Source: Nostoc sp. TCL26-01
GTDB lineage: Bacteria > Cyanobacteriota > Cyanobacteriia > Cyanobacteriales > Nostocaceae
Reading direction: 5' to 3'
DNA: 64,000 bases
Assembly (NCBI RefSeq): GCF_013393945.1
Contig: NZ_CP040297.1
Span: 3,116,804-3,180,803, forward strand
Made by a program: the position numbers and the translations under genes. A model generated the notes under the pieces. The model was not told where the DNA came from. It saw only the letters and a program-made list of their open reading frames with translations, and made no database searches. This document shows, piece after piece, positions 45,996 to 54,322 of the stretch. Every line of letters starts with the position of its first letter. Position 1 is the first letter of the stretch.

Positions 45996-46058
45996 TTTTC
46001 GCTTTGTGTCTCTGTGCCTTTGTGGTCAGGTTACTTAACCACGGAGACACAGCGAAAA
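45996..46058. repeat. TTTTCGCT...AGCGAAAA hairpin repeat
   Basis: Arms TTTTCGCTTTGTGTCTC and GAGACACAGCGAAAA pair with small bulges; same CTTTGTG family as 650-725 and 7734-7773. A GGAGCGGAGG/TTTCCTCCG stem and GCGGCTTGCCGC palindrome follow to 46110. Confidence 0.6.
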
Positions 46059-46164
46059 GTCGGAGCGGAGGTTTCCTCCGTAGACGCTTTGCGGCTTGCC
46101 GCAGGCATCTGAACTTTTCAAGACAGAGACACAGAGTTAGGATATTTAAGTAATCTGACTTTTC

Positions 46165-46779
46165 TCAACAGGGTTTAGCCAAAATTGTCAGCAAGACAGG
46201 CCCTAATAAATAATGGTGACTCACACAGGATAGTCCAGCAGCAGCACCAAGAACTTGACGTTTATTAGGGCTATAAAATTTAATTCCTTGCACAGAAATT
46301 GGGAATATTGGCAGTCTGTTCTCGATTTTGCTAGTGAAATCAACTAAGTAAAAACGTCCACCAGGGGCAAGTACTCGGCTTACCTCATGCAAGACTTGCT
46401 CTGGTTGTGCGTAATGCAAGAAACTAATAGTGTTGAAAATAGCATCAAACTGACCATCAGCAAAAGGCAAAGATTCGGCTTTACCTTCAAGAAAAATTAA
46501 CCGGGGATGGTGACGGTTAGTAAGTCTAGCTAAACGCAACATATTAGTAGATAAATCTAGTCCCGTACCCCGCAGTTCGGTATATTCAGTTGCCAGTCGT
46601 TCTAATAGACGGCCAGTTCCACAACCTAAATCTAGGACATTGGCTTGATTTGGTAAATCGACATATTCTAGTAACCTTCTGTGAACAGCTTGATAGAAGA
46701 CTGAAGGTAACAGCCAATCATAGCTAGATGCCCAAAGGTCAAAAATCAGTTTTTTATTTTGCAGAAAATTATTAGTCAT
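46165..46779 (-). CDS. Class I SAM-dependent methyltransferase
   Basis: A 204-residue Methyltransf_11/UbiE-like enzyme. SAM-binding motif I is NVLDLGCGTGRLLERL (about 50), the acidic end of strand 2 is GTGLDLSTNML, motif III includes SLPFADGQFDAIF and post-motif LAPGGRFYLVDF. The N-terminal IFDLWASSYDWLLPS is typical. Acceptor not predictable; it could act on lipid or quinone-like molecules. No operon partner. Confidence 0.88.
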   Translation of the reverse strand: MTNNFLQNKKLIFDLWASSYDWLLPSVFYQAVHRRLLEYVDLPNQANVLDLGCGTGRLLERLATEYTELRGTGLDLSTNMLRLARLTNRHHPRLIFLEGKAESLPFADGQFDAIFNTISFLHYAQPEQVLHEVSRVLAPGGRFYLVDFTSKIENRLPIFPISVQGIKFYSPNKRQVLGAAAGLSCVSHHYLLGPVLLTILAKPC

Positions 46780-47073
46780 CTGTGCTTACGGCTTTGAGGT
46801 TTAACAAGGAATTTGCAGCCCTAGCCTAACGTCTATCACCAAAAGCCGGAAGGCAAACTCAGCAATAATTCACGCGACTACTGTCAATTTTATTTGTTGG
46901 CAGTCCTTGACTGATTCTGTAATCAACATTATGGCAGTTGTAGCTAACAGTGTGACTAGAAATCACAACTTGATTTGTTCAACATAAAATGACGAACAAT
47001 TACTGCATAAAAACACATCATCTAACCGTATTTATTTATAGAGAGCCAAACACAGAAAACAAGGTGGTTAATT

Positions 47074-47361
47074 ATGACAAGCTTTACTCAAGTTCATGCT
47101 CAAACCGACCTACTGCATCCTATCCGCAGCTGGTTAGAAGCAAGAGAAATTCATAACTATAAACTAGCTCATCTGTTGTGCAAAGCAATCCCTGCTCAAT
47201 GCCCATTTGCCAGAGATATAAAATTGTTTGGTCGGACACTGTTTCATATCCCGGCTATGTGTAAATTAAATCCTTTATACGAGCAAGTTGTGGGTTTGCG
47301 GTTTAAAGCACTGTGTTATTTAGCTGATGAGTGTGGTGAGGATGTGACGGCTTATTGTTAA
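47074..47361 (+). CDS. Mo-dependent nitrogenase C-terminal domain (Mo-nitro_C) protein
   Basis: A 95-residue stand-alone Mo-nitro_C domain: PIRSWLEAREIHNYKLAHLL, KAIPAQCPFARDIKLFGRTL, IPAMCKLNPLYEQVVGLRFK, with four Cys. The domain was named from the C-terminus of some Mo-nitrogenase proteins and occurs as small free proteins in heterocystous cyanobacteria. Function unknown. No nif genes are in the window. A GGTGG stretch lies upstream of the ATG. Confidence 0.8.
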   Translation: MTSFTQVHAQTDLLHPIRSWLEAREIHNYKLAHLLCKAIPAQCPFARDIKLFGRTLFHIPAMCKLNPLYEQVVGLRFKALCYLADECGEDVTAYC

Positions 47362-47609
47362 AGCTATTGAGATAAAAAAGATGAGAAAAACTCTTGAGGC
47401 TTTAATTCTTGACTCCTCACTCCCACTGCGGAAATTTACAGTTGTTACTTAGGCAAAAGTATATTAAGCTAATGTAAAGCTATTTAGATGCTCGTATTAT
47501 TTGGCTAGTGCAGCACAGTAGAAATTATAAAGCTATGTGCGATCGCCAACAAACTCAAGTTATCGGTATCTCAAATTTTTGGCTTTGCTTTTCTACTTTT
47601 TGCCCTATC

Positions 47610-47987
47610 ATGACGCACATCTTACTGATTGAAGATGAAGTCAAATTAGCGAGATTTATTGAACTAGGACTGAACTATCAAGGCTATCAGGTTAGTGTTG
47701 CCTATGATGGATTAACAGCAATCATCGCCGCAGGTAGATTGCAGTTGGATTTGATCCTGTTAGATTGGATGCTACCTGGTTTAGGAGAGTTGGAAATTTG
47801 TCATCGTTTACGCAGTACTGGCAAGAAAGTGCCGATAATTTTATTTACCACTAAAGATGAAGTCAGCGATCGCATTATCGGGTTAGATGCTGGTGCTGAT
47901 GATTATCTCGTCAAACCCTTTAGCTTGGAAGAATTAGCCGAGAGAATCTACACTCATTTGCAAAAAACTAAAAAACAGACGCTGTAG
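47610..47987 (+). CDS. Single-domain response regulator (receiver only)
   Basis: A 125-residue receiver: acidic pair in LLIEDEVKLARF, phospho-acceptor Asp in LILLDWMLPG, Thr in ILFTTKDE and Lys in DYLVKPFSLEEL. It resembles the N-terminal half of OmpR/PhoB regulators but has no DNA-binding domain. The upstream in-frame ATG at 47508 would add 34 residues unlike any receiver, so ATG 47610 is chosen. It lies 115 bp before arsM on the same strand and might signal to that cluster; no sensor kinase is adjacent. Confidence 0.85.
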   Translation: MTHILLIEDEVKLARFIELGLNYQGYQVSVAYDGLTAIIAAGRLQLDLILLDWMLPGLGELEICHRLRSTGKKVPIILFTTKDEVSDRIIGLDAGADDYLVKPFSLEELAERIYTHLQKTKKQTL

Positions 47988-48102
47988 ATATTTAAGAATT
48001 TAGGGGTTTAGGGGTGGAATGTGCGTAATTCCGACTATGTTATTTAGTTATATTGAGGATGCACACAGTTAAACCTCGACCTCAGCACGTAACTAAACGG
48101 AA

Positions 48103-49071
48103 ATGACTTATTTAGAAACAGCAGCACAATTTTATAGTGAAGTTGCCCAAACGCCACAAGTGGGACTTTGTTGTGTTCAAAGTACTCCTCTACAACTCCC
48201 AGGACTCAACATTCCTTTGCTGATGCAAGAAATGAACTATGGTTGTGGAACCACGGTTCACCCGACAGAACTTGCAAATCAACCTACCGTGCTGTATGTC
48301 GGTGTTGGCGGTGGTTTAGAAGCACTGCAATTTGCTTACTTTTCCCGTTATGCTGGGGCTGTGATTGCTGTGGAACCAGTGGTGGCCATGAGAGAAGCGG
48401 CGGCGCGTAACTTGGAAGTTGCTGCCCAAGAAAATCCTTGGTTTGATCTCAGCTTTGTGGAGATTCGTGAGGGTGATGCCTTTAATTTACCTGTAGCGGA
48501 TGCCAGTGTGGATATCGTGGCTCAAAATTGCTTGTTTAACATTTTTGAGCCAGATGATTTAAGCCAGGCTTTAAAAGAAGCCTATCGGGTATTAAAACCG
48601 GGTGGCAGGTTGCAAATGAGTGATCCCATTGCCACTCGTCCCATACCTGCACATTTGCGGCAAGATGAACAGTTAAGAGCTATGTGTTTATCAGGCGCAC
48701 TCACCTATGAAGAATACACTCAGCGTATTATTAATGCTGGCTTCGGTCAAATAGAAATCCGTGCGCGTCGTCCCTATCGTTTACTCGATTGCCAAACGTA
48801 TCATTTAGAAACACATCTACTTTTAGAAAGTCTGGATTCAGTCTGCTTCAAAGTCGGAATTCCGGAAGATGGTGCTTGTATTTTTACGGGAAAAACAGCA
48901 ATTTATGCTGGTTCTGAAGCATTTTTTGATGACTCGGCTGGGCATATCTTGCAACGTGGCATTCCGGCAGCCGTTTGTGATAAAACTGCTGCTAAACTAG
49001 CAGCTATTAAGCCAGATGAAATCATCGTTACTGATTCCACTTGGTATTATAGCGGTGGTGGTTGCTGTTAA
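48103..49071 (+). CDS. arsM: ArsM-type arsenite methyltransferase (arsenosugar pathway)
   Basis: A 322-residue SAM methyltransferase. SAM loop VLYVGVGGGLEALQFAYFSR, then AVEPVVAMREAA, LPVADASVDIVAQNCLFNIF and VLKPGGRLQMSDPI. Arsenic-binding Cys are likely in GLCCVQST, NYGCGTT and the C-terminal SGGGCC. The domain after about residue 200 matches the arsenosugar-type ArsM subgroup. It should methylate arsenite in the cytoplasm. A PiT-family transporter gene follows 15 bp later, then a radical SAM ArsS, so the three make an operon-like set for arsenosugar production. Assignment rests on motifs plus neighbours. Confidence 0.85.
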   Translation: MTYLETAAQFYSEVAQTPQVGLCCVQSTPLQLPGLNIPLLMQEMNYGCGTTVHPTELANQPTVLYVGVGGGLEALQFAYFSRYAGAVIAVEPVVAMREAAARNLEVAAQENPWFDLSFVEIREGDAFNLPVADASVDIVAQNCLFNIFEPDDLSQALKEAYRVLKPGGRLQMSDPIATRPIPAHLRQDEQLRAMCLSGALTYEEYTQRIINAGFGQIEIRARRPYRLLDCQTYHLETHLLLESLDSVCFKVGIPEDGACIFTGKTAIYAGSEAFFDDSAGHILQRGIPAAVCDKTAAKLAAIKPDEIIVTDSTWYYSGGGCC

Positions 49072-49086
49072 TTTATCATCCTCAAA

Positions 49087-50046
49087 ATGTTGTTAATTAG
49101 TCTATTTATCGCTACCTTATTCTTGGCTTATGCCAATGGAGCCAATGAAAATTTTCAGGGTGTAGCCACACTGTTTGGCAGCCGGACAAATAGCTACCAA
49201 ACAGCAATTTTGTGGGCAACTTTTACGACTTTTGCGGGGGCATTAACTGCTACTTTTCTAGCTGGTACATTAGTTCAACGCTTTAGTGGTCAGGGGATTT
49301 TAGCAGATGCGATCGCTCACGCACCAGAGTTTCAAATAGCTGTGGCGATCGCTACAGGTTTGACTGTAATTATTGCCACTCTCTTAGGGTTGCCAATTTC
49401 TACATCTCATAGTTTAATTGGGGCAATTCTCGGAGCCGGATTAGTAGCGATCGGTCTGAAGGTCAACTTTGCTGTTTTGCTAAGTCACTTTCTTTTGCCT
49501 CTATTTCTCAGTCCGATAATTGCGATGCCTTTAGCCGCAGGTATTTATAGTTTAGTTGATTATATTAAAGGCAAATTTCACCTGCAAACAAACCCCAGAA
49601 TTATTGATATTGCTCATTATATTAGTGCTGGTATTATCAGCTTCACTAGAGGTTTTAATGATACGCCAAAGATTGTTTCTCTAGTTTTAATTATTGAGTA
49701 TTTCTCAATTCAAGGAGCCATGATTACTATTGCTATGGCTATGGGACTCGGTGGTTTACTTAGCTCCCAAAAAATAGCTTTAACCATGAGTACAGAAATT
49801 ACCTCGCTCAATCGAACTCAAGGTTTATCTGCGAATATTATTACTAGTATATTAGTGATTACAGCCAGTTATTTGGGATTACCTATATCGCCTACCCAAG
49901 TTGCTGTTAGTTCAATTTTTGGTGTAGGTTTAATTGGGGGAAAACCACGTATGTGGGTTTTTAGCAAAATCTTGATTTCGTGGATTTTATCTTTACCTAC
50001 GGCCACAATTCTCAGTGGCATAACTTATAGATTATTACAAGGCTAG
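49087..50046 (+). CDS. PiT-family inorganic phosphate (or arsenate) transporter
   Basis: A 319-residue membrane protein with about ten helices and both PiT signatures: ANGANENFQGVATLFGSRT at the N-terminus (GAND-type) and FTRGFNDTPKIVSLVL in the second half. PiT carriers move phosphate with H+, Na+ or metal. Its place between arsM and arsS, with gaps of only 15 and 29 bp, suggests a link to arsenate/phosphate balance or to arsenical movement. Direction and substrate are not shown by sequence. Confidence 0.88.
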   Translation: MLLISLFIATLFLAYANGANENFQGVATLFGSRTNSYQTAILWATFTTFAGALTATFLAGTLVQRFSGQGILADAIAHAPEFQIAVAIATGLTVIIATLLGLPISTSHSLIGAILGAGLVAIGLKVNFAVLLSHFLLPLFLSPIIAMPLAAGIYSLVDYIKGKFHLQTNPRIIDIAHYISAGIISFTRGFNDTPKIVSLVLIIEYFSIQGAMITIAMAMGLGGLLSSQKIALTMSTEITSLNRTQGLSANIITSILVITASYLGLPISPTQVAVSSIFGVGLIGGKPRMWVFSKILISWILSLPTATILSGITYRLLQG

Positions 50047-50075
50047 TTTTATTTGTCTTTTAGGAGTAGCTATTA

Positions 50076-51086
50076 ATGACAACTGGATCAGGCTCTACCA
50101 TCAATACAACAATCACACCATTTGACTCACAACTCAATGCTCCTTTGACAAAAAAAGCGATTCAAGTTTTACAAATTAATTTAGGTAAACGCTGTAATCT
50201 TGCTTGTCAGCACTGTCACGTCGAAGCTAGTCCTAAACGCACAGAAGAATTATCTCCAGAAATTTGTCAACAGCTAATCGACTTAATTCATCAATTCCCG
50301 GAAATTCAAATTGTCGATTTAACTGGTGGCGCACCAGAAATGAATTATGGCTTTAAGTCATTAGTGGCTACTGCACGGGAAAATCATAAACACGTCATTG
50401 TCCGTTCTAATTTGACAATTTATTTTGTCGATGGGTTTGGTGATTTGCCTACATATTTCGCCGATAATCAAGTACAAGTTGTTGCTTCTCTGCCTTGTTA
50501 TCTAGCAGATAATGTTGACAAAATGCGTGGTATAGGTGTATTCGATAATTCAATTAAAGCTTTGCAGTGGTTAAATCAAGTCGGCTATGGGCAAAACCCA
50601 AACTTAATTTTGGACTTAGTTTATAATCCCCAATTACCCATAAGTGAAAAATTTTCTTTAACGCCTGAACAGGGGAAGCTAGAACAAGATTATAAAATGT
50701 TCTTGCAAGAACATTTTAATATTGTCTTTAACAACCTATTCACCATCACCAATCTACCAGTTGGTAGAACTAAAATTCATTTAGAAAAGAAAAACCTCGA
50801 TCAGAGTTACTTGCAATTTTTAGAGTCCCATTTCAATCCCAACACAGTGGCAAATTTAATGTGTCGCCATCAATTATCAGTAGACTATCTCGGCAATATC
50901 TATGATTGTGATTTTAATCAAATGATGAATTTACCAGCAAAAACTTCCACTGGTGAACCTCTGACTATTACTAAATTATTAGAGGCTGGTAGTTTAGATT
51001 TAATTGAGCAAATCCAAACGGCTGACTATTGTTATGGTTGTACTGCTGGATGCGGTTCGAGCTGTGGCGGTGCTTTAGTGTCATAA
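50076..51086 (+). CDS. arsS: ArsS, radical SAM arsenosugar biosynthesis protein
   Basis: A 336-residue radical SAM enzyme. The 4Fe-4S motif CNLACQHC (CxxxCxxC) is in LGKRCNLACQHCHVEASP. ALQWLNQVGYG and LDLVYNPQLPISE are typical of the family. The C-terminal domain (DUF3641-like) has extra Cys in CRHQLSVDYLGNIYDCDFN and the terminal CYGCTAGCGSSCGG, which should bind auxiliary clusters. It joins adenosyl-derived carbon to dimethylarsenite in the known pathway. Immediately follows the PiT gene. High confidence by combined features. Confidence 0.92.
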   Translation: MTTGSGSTINTTITPFDSQLNAPLTKKAIQVLQINLGKRCNLACQHCHVEASPKRTEELSPEICQQLIDLIHQFPEIQIVDLTGGAPEMNYGFKSLVATARENHKHVIVRSNLTIYFVDGFGDLPTYFADNQVQVVASLPCYLADNVDKMRGIGVFDNSIKALQWLNQVGYGQNPNLILDLVYNPQLPISEKFSLTPEQGKLEQDYKMFLQEHFNIVFNNLFTITNLPVGRTKIHLEKKNLDQSYLQFLESHFNPNTVANLMCRHQLSVDYLGNIYDCDFNQMMNLPAKTSTGEPLTITKLLEAGSLDLIEQIQTADYCYGCTAGCGSSCGGALVS

Positions 51087-51167
51087 CTAAAAAAATTCAT
51101 CTATGTCAACAAATACTAACTTTATTACAAACAAAGTTACTTAGGGTTTGATTTAGTTAAATTAGCT

Positions 51168-51173
51168 TATGAT
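51168..51173 (+). promoter_or_regulatory. Putative -10 box of small RNA 1
   Basis: TATGAT, seven bases before the proposed start (A at 51180). A TTTGAT element lies about 15 bases upstream. The same TATGAT spacing precedes the second small RNA. Confidence 0.5.
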
Positions 51174-51179
51174 GGATTC

Positions 51180-51246
51180 AGTTAAGTCTCCTCACACCAC
51201 ATCAAAGAACCGTGGATTAAGCAATATTCCACGGTTTTTATTTTTT
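51180..51246 (+). ncRNA. Candidate small RNA 1 (Yfr1-motif-like)
   Basis: A 67-base unit beginning AGTTAAGT, followed by CTCCTCACACCACA (51188-51201) and a Rho-independent terminator: AACCGTGGA (51208-51216) with TCCACGGTT (51228-51236) and TTTATTTTTT. The unpaired CUCCUCACAC is the core of the ultraconserved Yfr1 target-binding motif (ACUCCUCACAC), and Yfr1 RNAs are 54-69 bases long. Canonical Yfr1 also has a 5' hairpin, which is not evident here. The promoter and size fit a real RNA; identity is inference. Confidence 0.55.
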
Positions 51247-51325
51247 GATCAAGATAAAAACTTCCTGTCACTAAAAAGTCTGTTACCAAAAGTGTTACGA
51301 GTGTATCATTAACGGATAATCACTC

Positions 51326-51331
51326 TATGAT
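51326..51331 (+). promoter_or_regulatory. Putative -10 box of small RNA 2
   Basis: TATGAT ends eight bases before the AGTTAAG start (A at 51339), mirroring the arrangement at small RNA 1. No convincing -35. Confidence 0.45.
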
Positions 51332-51338
51332 GATATTT

Positions 51339-51398
51339 AGTTAAGCTCCTCACACCACACTAAAAGCCGTGAAACTCTATAGTTTCGCGGCTTTTTTT
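51339..51398 (+). ncRNA. Candidate small RNA 2 (tandem paralogue)
   Basis: A 60-base unit: AGTTAAG, then the same CTCCTCACACCACA (51346-51359), then a strong terminator AAAAGCCGTGAAAC (51362-51375) against GTTTCGCGGCTTTT (51382-51395) and a T7 run. The 5' part matches the first copy, while the terminator stem sequence is unrelated. Selection therefore seems to hold the single-stranded motif and only the shape of the stem. Confidence 0.55.
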
Positions 51399-51446
51399 GC
51401 CTATTTGACATTGACTAATACTATCAAGTTGTCCTAGAGGTTGTTT

Positions 51447-51570
51447 GAAAAGTGTGGGGCGAATATAATTCGCTACTACGCAGACTCTTGAAAGCTCAAG
51501 TATTTTCAACCCACGTCGGTGGGTTTTGTTTGTGTAGCTGCGACTTCTAGTCGCCAAGGTACTAGTTTCC
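51447..51570. repeat. Cluster of dispersed palindromes
   Basis: GCGAATATAATTCGC, CTTGAAAGCTCAAG, AACCCACGTCGGTGGGTT and GCGACTTCTAGTCGC follow one another. Such modules are common intergenic repeats in Nostoc-type genomes. The AACCCAC stem has a TTTTGTTT tail and could terminate transcription. Confidence 0.6.
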
Positions 51571-51985
51571 GGAGTAGTTATGAAAAGTAAAAGCAACCGC
51601 ACTATATGGAGCATAGAGCGATCGCTAGAAAATACCAAGTGAGTCATGGTTAAGACCCTTGTCAATAAAATAACATACTTCTTTACAAAACTTAAGGTAA
51701 TAGCGATATTTTTTCAGCTAATTACCTGTCATCCTGCAAGAGAGTGGAAACTAACAAATATATCTGCGATGAAGCTGACAAGAAAAACCTGGGCTGTGAA
51801 TCTAAAGTTGTAATGCAACGTTTCTACTGTTGCAAATTTAGAGGAAATTGGGATGAAGCGATCGCTCATACCAATTCCAGAAAAAATAAATGACGACAAT
51901 TTACTACTTTCCACCCCTCAATCTCACTTGGCAAAGTTGCCTTTAAAGGAGAGAATAATACAACGTCGCCCTTAACATTTTCCTT

Positions 51986-52693
51986 GTGAATAACGTCCGT
52001 ACGGTTTCTGATACAAAACGAACTTTCTACTCTCTGCACACTCGACCGATTAACACAATTTATCGTCGGGTGGTGGAAGAGTTGATGGTGGAAATGCACC
52101 TGCTATCGGTCAATGTTGATTTTAGCTACAATCCTATCTATGCCTTGGGTGTTGTCACTACCTTTGACCGCTTCATGCAAGGCTATCAACCAGAACAGGA
52201 TAAAGAATCGATCTTTAATGCTATCTGTCAAGCTGTAGAACAAGAACCTCAGCGTTACAGACAAGATGCTGAACGCTTGCAAGCTTTAGCTCAAAGCATT
52301 CCTAGTAGTGATTTAATTGCTTGGCTGAGTCAAGCTAATACCCCACAGCAAGATGGTGACTTGCAAGCGCAACTGCAAGCGATCGCTCATAATCCTAACT
52401 TTAAATACAGTCGATTGTTTGCGATCGGTCTATTTACATTACTAGAATCTTCTAACCCAGATTTAGTTAAAGACGAAAAGCAACGCACTGAGGCGCTGAA
52501 AACCATTGCTGATGGCTTACACCTAGTTGATGATAAACTCAACAAGGATTTAGAGTTGTATCGCTCTAATTTAGATAAAATGACGCAAGCCCTGGCTGTA
52601 ATGGCTGATATGCTATCAGCAGATCGCAGAAAGCGCGAACAACGTCAACAACAATCTAGCACTCCAGTCGCACCTCCAACTGGAAATGAGTAG
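51986..52693 (+). CDS. thf1: Thf1/Psb29, photosystem II biogenesis protein
   Basis: A 235-residue protein of the Thf1 (Thylakoid formation 1, Psb29/Psp29) family, needed for photosystem II repair through FtsH stability. Diagnostic stretches are TVSDTKRTFYSLHTRPINTI, VVEELMVEMHLLSVN, ALGVVTTFDRFMQGY and KYSRLFAIGLFTLLE. The C-terminus is a coiled coil (about 180-215) with a Gln-rich tail. It starts with GTG 51986, which gives the standard N-terminus. Monocistronic. Confidence 0.95.
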   Translation: MNNVRTVSDTKRTFYSLHTRPINTIYRRVVEELMVEMHLLSVNVDFSYNPIYALGVVTTFDRFMQGYQPEQDKESIFNAICQAVEQEPQRYRQDAERLQALAQSIPSSDLIAWLSQANTPQQDGDLQAQLQAIAHNPNFKYSRLFAIGLFTLLESSNPDLVKDEKQRTEALKTIADGLHLVDDKLNKDLELYRSNLDKMTQALAVMADMLSADRRKREQRQQQSSTPVAPPTGNE

Positions 52694-52778
52694 TCATTGT
52701 CAGTAGTCATTAGTCATTAGTCAGGCAAAAAAATTCACAACTGACAATCGACGACTGACGACTGACGAATAGCTATTG

Positions 52779-53144
52779 TTATAACCCCAACAACTTGTAA
52801 ATTAAGCTGTTGATTAGTGTCAAAGCAAAAGCACCTAGCACGGCACTCCAGATTCCGAAGCGTAAGCGAAAACCCTCAACTAACCACGCTGCAATACTAA
52901 AGCAGACAACGGCAATCATAAATGTGAAAAAACCCGATAACAAGTTAAAAGTTAGGATATCGGGAACCGCAAATATCAGCCGTAAAATTGGTCTAACTAT
53001 TGCCGTAACAATACCTAGAACAGCAGCAGAAAGAAAGGCTTTTTGTGGAGTGTCAACTTCAACGCCTAACGGCAACTTAGCGATAATCAACAAGCTGAGA
53101 GATGTCACAATCCAAACAATTAACAGCGTTACAATTTCATTCAT
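52779..53144 (-). CDS. Phage-holin-like four-helix membrane protein
   Basis: A 121-residue protein of the Mycobacteriophage-holin-like/phage_holin_4_2 family often seen in bacterial chromosomes. About four membrane helices lie at 4-22, 36-57, 65-90 and 95-118. Pattern GVEVDTPQKAFLSAAVLGIV and AFALTLINSLIYKLLGL fit. No phage genes are nearby, so a chromosomal housekeeping role is more likely than lysis. Convergent with thf1. Confidence 0.75.
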   Translation of the reverse strand: MNEIVTLLIVWIVTSLSLLIIAKLPLGVEVDTPQKAFLSAAVLGIVTAIVRPILRLIFAVPDILTFNLLSGFFTFMIAVVCFSIAAWLVEGFRLRFGIWSAVLGAFALTLINSLIYKLLGL

Positions 53145-53194
53145 TGCCTCAACCCCTGAAACGTAAATGGCGCTTGGCGTTAAACTACTAAGTC

Positions 53195-53375
53195 AGGACT
53201 TACGCACTCAACCAATAAACCCTTCTGAGGGTGGTCAATAGTCCATAGTCAAGGGGAGCCAGCCGCTTGCGGGGGTGTCCCCCGTTGTGCGGACTGGCGT
53301 TCAAAATCAAGTTTTTTTTGGACTGGTGACTATTGACAAAAAAGCCAGGAAATTTAGTGAGACTGCGTAAGTCCT
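53195..53375. mobile_element. MITE-like element with AGGACTTACGCA ends
   Basis: AGGACTTACGCA (53195-53206) and TGCGTAAGTCCT (53364-53375) are perfect 12-bp inverted ends of a 181-bp element with an internal ACCCTTCTGAGGGT hairpin. TAAGTC lies outside both ends. A second copy at 53489-53560 keeps only the left end, and a partial copy is at 19164-19203. Confidence 0.65.
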
Positions 53376-53488
53376 ATAAGTCTATGGATGAAAAAATGTT
53401 TGCACAGCAACCAATTATTTTTAAATTACCAGAGATTTTTCTTTCAGCAGATTTTATTTTGGATATCTTTAGGTTTGGCTAATAAGCT

Positions 53489-53560
53489 AGGACTTACGCA
53501 CTCAACCAATAGACCCTTCTGAGGGTGGTCAATAGTCAATAGTCAATAGTCAATAGTCAA
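53489..53560. repeat. Left-end copy of the AGGACTTACGCA repeat
   Basis: Identical to the first 50 bp of the 53195 element except one base (AATAGACCC versus AATAAACCC). It lacks the right inverted end. Confidence 0.65.
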
Positions 53561-53642
53561 AATCAAGTTTTTTTTGGACTGTTGACCATTGACTATGGAA
53601 AAGGAGATAATTCTTTCCCTCATCTCCCCATCCCCCCATCCT

Positions 53643-54260
53643 CTATCGTGGAGGCGCAGGAGTATTCCCCGGTGCGACAGGAACCTGGGGAAAGGTGGGA
53701 TTTACAGGAATAGTCCCTTGTCCAGAGGGGAGTTGATTGGGATCTGTGGGTAAGTTGGGGTTCAGTTCACTGGGAGGGGGGTTAATGCCTGGGATTGGTG
53801 CTATACCAGGATTATTCGGGAAATAGGGAACATTAGGTTGAGCAGAAGTAGGGATAATTCCTAAAGATACGCGATCGCCTCCCACTTGGCGCAACAAATC
53901 TAATGTTTCCACCACATCATTATAAGTTGCTGTTCGTGAAGCGTTGAGTACCAAAACCCCATTAGGATTAGCTTGCACATACTCCCTTAATTTTTGTGCT
54001 AATTCCTCTCTTTTAACTAGTTGTTTTTCAATGTAAGTATTGCCCACAGCATCAATAGTGACAATCTGACTACCACCTGTAGAATTAATCCCAGCAGCTG
54101 TACTGGTACTGGCTTTAGGTAAATCGACATTTATCGCCTGTTGGCGAGTAAATTGCAAAGCTGCTAAGAGAAAGAATGTCAAAATACAAAAAACGACATC
54201 AATTAAAGGGATTAGCTGAATTTGAACTTCTTCGACTGGAGTATGTAGATTAACTTTCAT
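53643..54260 (-). CDS. exbD: ExbD/TolR-type biopolymer transport protein
   Basis: A 205-residue single-pass protein. The membrane helix (about 17-40) carries the proton-relay Asp21 in QIQLIPLIDVVFCILTFF. The periplasmic domain has YIEKQLVKREELAQKLREYV and ATYNDVVETLDLLRQVG. After about residue 140 comes a Pro/Asn-rich tail ending GNTPAPPR, longer than usual. It pairs with the ExbB protein encoded 62 bp upstream to harness proton flow, usually for TonB-dependent import; no TonB gene is visible here. Confidence 0.92.
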   Translation of the reverse strand: MKVNLHTPVEEVQIQLIPLIDVVFCILTFFLLAALQFTRQQAINVDLPKASTSTAAGINSTGGSQIVTIDAVGNTYIEKQLVKREELAQKLREYVQANPNGVLVLNASRTATYNDVVETLDLLRQVGGDRVSLGIIPTSAQPNVPYFPNNPGIAPIPGINPPPSELNPNLPTDPNQLPSGQGTIPVNPTFPQVPVAPGNTPAPPR

Positions 54261-54322
54261 CGCTGCACGCTTACATTTAATTGTGGGTTCGCATTCTCGG
54301 CTATGACTGAAGATTTCAATTA

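Larger units (their letters stand above)
51087..51985. other. Intergenic region with two candidate small RNAs and palindromic repeats
   Basis: 899 bp between arsS and thf1. In order it holds the small RNA candidates at 51180-51246 and 51339-51398, a cluster of palindromic repeats (51447-51570) and the thf1 upstream region with a HIP1 site near 51619. The frames present are short and implausible. Confidence 0.7.
53145..53642. other. Intergenic region filled with repeats
   Basis: 498 bp holding two copies of the GGACTTACGCA repeat (53195-53375 and 53489-53560) and short tandem TCAATAG units. It contains the holin-like gene's upstream region and the 3' end of exbD. No gene. Confidence 0.7.

Noticed and set aside
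47508..47609. Longer N-terminus for the receiver protein
   Set aside because: The extra 34 residues are Cys/Phe-rich and unlike any receiver; ATG 47610 gives the normal start.
51447..51570. Structured RNA of several hairpins
   Set aside because: The palindromes match dispersed intergenic repeat modules of Nostoc-type genomes rather than a single conserved RNA.
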